Assembly: GCF_000768685.1 (NCBI RefSeq)
Contig: NZ_AVPK01000013.1
Location: forward strand, 1-63,764
Origin: Knoellia subterranea KCTC 19937
GTDB lineage: Bacteria > Actinomycetota > Actinomycetes > Actinomycetales > Dermatophilaceae
Length of the DNA stretch: 63,764 nucleotides
Direction: 5' to 3'
Shown in pieces: positions 60,431 through 63,764 of the stretch (within the stretch, counting starts at the first letter, position 1; each line of letters starts with the position of its first letter). The notes under the pieces were generated by a model, which ran no database searches, was not told the origin of the DNA, and worked only from the letters and a program-made list of their open reading frames with translations. The position numbers were made by a program, and so were the translations under genes.

Positions 60431-60974
60431 CATGGCGATGGTGCGTTGTCGATCCTGAGACCAGCCCAACGGTCAGCAGGGCGGTGAACCCGGCGACGCC
60501 GAGGATGGGTTGGGGAACCCGAACGCAGCAGCTTGGTCGGTGTTCACGACCGAGACGCAGGACAGCAGAACAGTCCCAGGACTCGCAGAGGCCACCCACG
60601 TCGACATCAAAGACCTCACCATGAACCGTCAGATCCCTCTGCCCGACGGGGTCCGCGCCGTAGTGGCGATTGGAGCGAACGCCTTGGTGGACGCCATCCG
60701 TGCAGCCGCCGACAGCGCAAACTGGCTCCCCAGCACCACCACGACACAAGCGCGCCGCGGGCGAGCGCCGGTCCGCACCGCTAGTTCCGACGCCGCGCTC
60801 ACGAGTCTCCGATATGCGCGCGGTCGGTCGTGGCCGGTAGCGGTATCACCGAAGTTCATCGCGCTGGGTGCGTGAGGCCCTCCGCCCGCTGCCGGGCGCG
60901 CAGCCAGCCTCAGACGTTGCTCTCGTTCCAGCCCTGCGCCGACCCTCTGCCCGTGCGCGGGGTTCGAGGTGAGG
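60431..60974. other. 544-bp stretch with at most one doubtful small gene
   Basis: A plus-strand frame from 60510 (or ATG 60621) to 60875 encodes up to 121 residues, including MNRQIPLPDGVRAVVAIGA and LVDAIRAAADSANWLP. It has no clear ribosome-binding site and no recognised domain. No hairpin or RNA was found. It may be a decayed gene between ccsB and SURF1. Confidence 0.3.
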
Positions 60975-61769
60975 TCAGTAGTCCTCCTCGTCCCAAATGC
61001 GGACCTTCTTCGGCTTGGCCACCCGGTCGGTGTCCTCGTCCCGCAGCTCGCGGCGGATCCCGAGCCAGATGAGCAGCAGGCCCAGCGGCAAAGTCATCCA
61101 CCACTGGAACGCGTACGCCTGGTGCGGTCCGAGGCTGCGGTCCGGGTCCTCGAGACGGTCCGGTCGCGGCGCGGAGGTGCCGCCGGCCGTGCGCTCGGTG
61201 TCGAGCACGACGTAGCCGTCGAGCACCTCTGTGTCCCACGCGCGCTCGACGTCGGGGACGGCGATGCTGGCCACCTGGCCGCGGGGGAGCGTCTTTCGCT
61301 GGGTTGTCTCGCCGGGGCGAACCCAGCCGACGACCGTGACCTCACCCGCGGGCGCGGCCGCCACGTCCGGTGCCACGGCGGCGCCCCGGTCCGAGTTCTC
61401 CACCCAGCCCCGGTCGACCACGACAGTTCGTCCGTCCGGCAGCGTCAACGGCGCGAGGACCTCGTAGCCGAAGACGCTGTTGTTCGGACGGTTACGCACG
61501 AGCAACTGCTCGCCGGCATACGTGCCGGTCGCGGTGACCTTGGTCCAGTCCTTGCGCGAGCGTTCGACCGGACGGTCGGACAGCACGTCGGTGACCGGGA
61601 TGGGATCGGCGCGGTAGTGCGCGTCAAGGAGGGCGTTGCGCTCGACCTTGAACTCGTGGCGCGCGTACTGCCAGTGACCCAGCTGGTAGGCGAGGACTGC
61701 GTACAGCAGGGCGAGGGCCAGTGCACCCAGCCAGCGCGGGGTGAACAGACGCCGTGACACGGCCGTCAC
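60975..61769 (-). CDS. SURF1 family cytochrome oxidase assembly protein
   Basis: A 264-residue protein with a helix near each end: WLGALALALLYAVLAYQLGHWQYAR and YAFQWWMTLPLGLLLIWLGIR. Between them are the SURF1 motifs VTATGTYAGEQLLVRNRPN, GYEVLAPLTLPDGRTVVVDRGWV and VVGWVRPGE. SURF1 helps insert heme a into cytochrome c oxidase. A GTG start. Near ccsB, which fits a respiratory neighbourhood. Octamer at 61514. Confidence 0.9.
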   Translation of the reverse strand: MTAVSRRLFTPRWLGALALALLYAVLAYQLGHWQYARHEFKVERNALLDAHYRADPIPVTDVLSDRPVERSRKDWTKVTATGTYAGEQLLVRNRPNNSVFGYEVLAPLTLPDGRTVVVDRGWVENSDRGAAVAPDVAAAPAGEVTVVGWVRPGETTQRKTLPRGQVASIAVPDVERAWDTEVLDGYVVLDTERTAGGTSAPRPDRLEDPDRSLGPHQAYAFQWWMTLPLGLLLIWLGIRRELRDEDTDRVAKPKKVRIWDEEDY

Positions 61770-61770
61770 G

Positions 61771-61974
61771 CTACCGGCCTACTCGGGGGTCATGCCTGCT
61801 GCCCCGACCACCGCCCTCCTCCACGGTCGAGGGGCCGGTCCCCCAATCCCGCGCGACCTGCCGCTGCGGAACACCGTCCGCGACCAGCCGACGCACAAAC
61901 GCCCCATCCTCCATGGAGATCACCCATCCAAACTGTCTGGGCGGCATCATTATCGGACCGTCGCTTATGGCCAC
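61771..61974 (-). pseudogene. N-terminal remnant of an IS21-type transposase (IstA-like)
   Basis: The frame reads GWVISMEDGAFVRRLVADG, then VPQRQVARDWGTGPSTVEE. This is the HTH start of IS21 transposases (VI(S)(V/M)EDW..IRRL...G.P...ARR.G...TV). The rest of the transposase and the istB gene are missing, and the frame turns to Gly-rich noise before its stop. Confidence 0.5.
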
Positions 61975-62079
61975 GTTCTCGAGCGTCGTCGACAGGAAGT
62001 GAATGGCTCGAGCAGTGGGATTGACCGGCGGATCGGCCGCGGCCCACGACGCGACACACCACGCCGCCTGCCTAACGGG

Positions 62080-62871
62080 TCACTTGAGGGTGACGTGGAC
62101 GTGGTCTTTATGGTTTTGGGTGGTGGAACCGCGGTCGTCCATCGGATCCCACGTGCCTCCTGGCTCCCAGAATCGCTGGTACCAGATGAGGTACTTGACG
62201 TCGTACGAGGCAACGTTGGCTTTGATGAAAGCCGCGACGGCGTCACCTTGGCTCCGTGAGGACACCATCAGATCCAACGCTTGACCAGTTCCGTGCTCTC
62301 CTGCCCCCGCGCGGTAACCGCCGATCGACGCCAGACCGAATCGTTGCTGAACGGCTGTGCACAAGCGGGCAGCCGAATTCTGTACGCCCAGGCCGCCGCA
62401 TTGTCGTGAAACGCTCACCACACGCTGCGCCTTCGGCTCAGAGGTCTGGCGTTTGACCTCCGGCGCCTGTGCTCGGGGCAGCACGGGCTGTTGAGCCCGT
62501 GGCGTCGGCGGCGGCTTCGGGAGTGCCGTCACCCCCGACACCCCTACGGGCGTCGTGCCGATTCGTGCAGGTTTGGCGGGTGCGGACACGGCCGCGCGGG
62601 TTGCCGCCGAGAGGCGGCCAGCGCTGCGCGAGGCAGCCGAAGGGGCAGAGCGTTCGGTGGCGACCTCAGCAGAAGCGTGCGGAAGGAGCAAGGTGGCGGA
62701 GGCTTGGCCTACCGGAAGGCTCAGGAGTGCCATTGATCCACCGATCAGGCCGGCCGCCACCAAGGCCTTTGTGCATGACGCGATCCCCACGCGCGAAGTG
62801 CCGGCAGGGAAACGGCGGATCGGGCCGGCCGCGCGTCGTCGGCCTGCTGAGCGGGTGGGTGGCACGATCAA
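62080..62871 (-). CDS. secreted M15-like domain protein (ARB_07466-type C-terminal domain)
   Basis: A 263-residue protein. A basic start and hydrophobic core (ALVAAGLIGGSMALLSLPV) form a signal peptide. An Ala/Pro/Ser/Arg-rich linker to about residue 155 leads to the C-terminal domain: CGGLGVQNSAARLCTAVQQRFG, YRAGAGEHGTGQALDLMVSS, YLIWYQRFWEPGG and NHKDHVHVTLK. The H...D...HVH pattern is that of D-Ala-D-Ala peptidase-type (M15/HedgehogN) zinc sites. Probable cell-wall protein. Confidence 0.82.
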   Translation of the reverse strand: MIVPPTRSAGRRRAAGPIRRFPAGTSRVGIASCTKALVAAGLIGGSMALLSLPVGQASATLLLPHASAEVATERSAPSAASRSAGRLSAATRAAVSAPAKPARIGTTPVGVSGVTALPKPPPTPRAQQPVLPRAQAPEVKRQTSEPKAQRVVSVSRQCGGLGVQNSAARLCTAVQQRFGLASIGGYRAGAGEHGTGQALDLMVSSRSQGDAVAAFIKANVASYDVKYLIWYQRFWEPGGTWDPMDDRGSTTQNHKDHVHVTLK

Positions 62872-63103
62872 ACCTTCCGGGGCGGGCGAGAACGCGCACT
62901 AACGTAACTGACTGCCCGCCGGATGTCACATTTCGGTAACGGCGACTTGCCGAAGGCGCCGCGGTTGGCCCAAAGCCAACGTCAGTCCTGACCGGGCCAG
63001 CCGTGGGCGCCTCATAGGGCTGTGCGGCTCACTGGGACTGGCCCTTTACCCTTGGCGGGAGCCCACAGGTAGATGGAGGGCCTCGTTGAGCAAGGAGATG
63101 GGT
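62872..63103. other. divergent intergenic region
   Basis: 232 bp between the secreted protein and DUF3105. It contains GTTACCGAAATGTGACA on the minus strand, which resembles promoter motifs before actinobacterial wall-hydrolase genes, and GGTTGGCCCAAAGCCAAC as a small hairpin. I could not make it match a c-di-AMP riboswitch. Confidence 0.35.
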
Positions 63104-63727
63104 GTGTCACTGACTGATGGCGGCAAGCAGGCTAGCCCTGGTCGACAAAAGTTGTTGGATCTGCGCCAGCAGCAAGCCCGGCGTGAGCGGCGGCAGCGGT
63201 TGATGATTTGGGGCGCCGCCGCCTCGAGTGTGCTGCTGGTGGTCGGGGTGGTTGCGACGGCGCTGATCCTCGACCAGCGGAACACCCCCAGCCTCGGCGC
63301 GGTACAGACGTTCACGCCGGAGGCCGGTCACACCGAGAGCCCCGTCACGTACGAACAGTCGCCCCCCGCCGGTGGTGAGCACGCGCCGGTGTGGTTGAAC
63401 TGTGGCTCGTACGACGCTCCCGTGACCAACGAGAACGCGGTGCACTCAATGGAGCACGGGGCGGTCTGGATCACCTACAGCCCTGACTTGCCCGCAGCGC
63501 AGGTTGAGACGCTGCGTGAGTCTGTTCCCGACACGTACATGGTGCTATCCCCGTACGAAGGTCTGCCCTCGCCCGTCGTGGCGTCCGCCTGGGGTAAGCA
63601 ACTGCACCTGTCCGGGGCGGACGATGCCCGTCTGACGGAGTTCGTCCGCGAGTTCCGACAGGGCAAGCAGACGCCCGAGCCTGGCGCGCTTTGCACGGGT
63701 GGCGTGGATGGTGGGCCAACCTCGTGA
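63104..63727 (+). CDS. DUF3105 family membrane-anchored protein
   Basis: About 207 residues. A basic Gln/Arg-rich start (LLDLRQQQARRERRQR), one helix (IWGAAASSVLLVVGVVATALIL), then the DUF3105 domain: PPAGGEHAPVWLNCGSYDAPV, AVHSMEHGAVWITYSP and the closing ALCTGG. Conserved His, Cys and Met suggest metal binding, and the family often pairs with DUF305. The GTG at 63104 is chosen because AAGGAG lies 6 nt upstream; a TTG at 63086 is in frame. Confidence 0.87.
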   Translation: MSLTDGGKQASPGRQKLLDLRQQQARRERRQRLMIWGAAASSVLLVVGVVATALILDQRNTPSLGAVQTFTPEAGHTESPVTYEQSPPAGGEHAPVWLNCGSYDAPVTNENAVHSMEHGAVWITYSPDLPAAQVETLRESVPDTYMVLSPYEGLPSPVVASAWGKQLHLSGADDARLTEFVREFRQGKQTPEPGALCTGGVDGGPTS

Positions 63728-63764
63728 CTGGGTAGTTGAGTCCCCGATAGTGGTGTAGCGCGGT

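Noticed and set aside
62872-63080. A c-di-AMP (ydaO) riboswitch before the secreted M15-like gene
   Set aside because: The neighbourhood is typical for one, but I could not find the conserved paired elements on the minus strand, only a small hairpin and a promoter-like TGTGAC word.

Overview
The window is high-GC DNA whose gene content points to an actinobacterium, probably of the Intrasporangiaceae (Janibacter/Knoellia/Tetrasphaera type). The evidence is an F420-dependent glucose-6-phosphate dehydrogenase, the gpgS-folP2 pair, GuaB1, DUF3073, ResB/CcsB cytochrome c maturation, SURF1, frequent GTG starts and ATGA/GTGA start-stop overlaps. No database search was possible; family names come from recognised motifs and gene order.

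Layout. 0-0.8 kb: the 3' end of a gene with near-identical tandem repeats. 0.95-6.1 kb: an NCS1 permease/isochorismatase pair, DUF3073, a broken ECF sigma gene fused in frame to a membrane protein, and a branched-chain amino-acid dehydrogenase. 6.2-11.1 kb: a tightly coupled six-gene run (fgd, DoxX, enoyl-CoA hydratase, gpgS, folP2, LigB-like). 11.2-31 kb: ordinary chromosomal genes, three tRNAs (Phe, Asp, Glu) and a deletion scar joining two gene fragments at about 11,630. 30.4-33 kb: DUF998, a DGPF/YCII protein and an ECF42-type sigma factor. 33-39.4 kb: a divergent lipid-modification cluster with two Cfa-family methyltransferases, DUF1295, a COG2907 flavoprotein, DUF1365 and an SDR.

41.5-56.4 kb is a metal-resistance island. 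Its left edge carries an IS481 transposase tail, a 3' half of tRNA-Lys that looks like an att site, and a decayed second copy of ccdA. Inside are a copper module (DUF6153-DUF305-F510_1955 family, divergent from copZ-copA across a CsoR-type operator), a 52-residue ClpX-type zinc-finger protein, a mercury module (MerR family, MerA) and a cadmium-type module (cmtR-cadA-lspA-cadD, divergent from an MmpL transporter). Backbone genes resume with resA-ccdA-resB-ccsB, SURF1, a secreted M15-like protein and DUF3105.

The most unusual signal is a non-palindromic octamer, GTATGCCG/CGGCATAC. I counted 44 copies by eye, 22 in each orientation. It falls in all reading frames and in hairpins, and is absent from the 14.2 kb of island between 42,312 and 56,507. 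It resembles an uptake or marker sequence and offers an independent test of which DNA is native.
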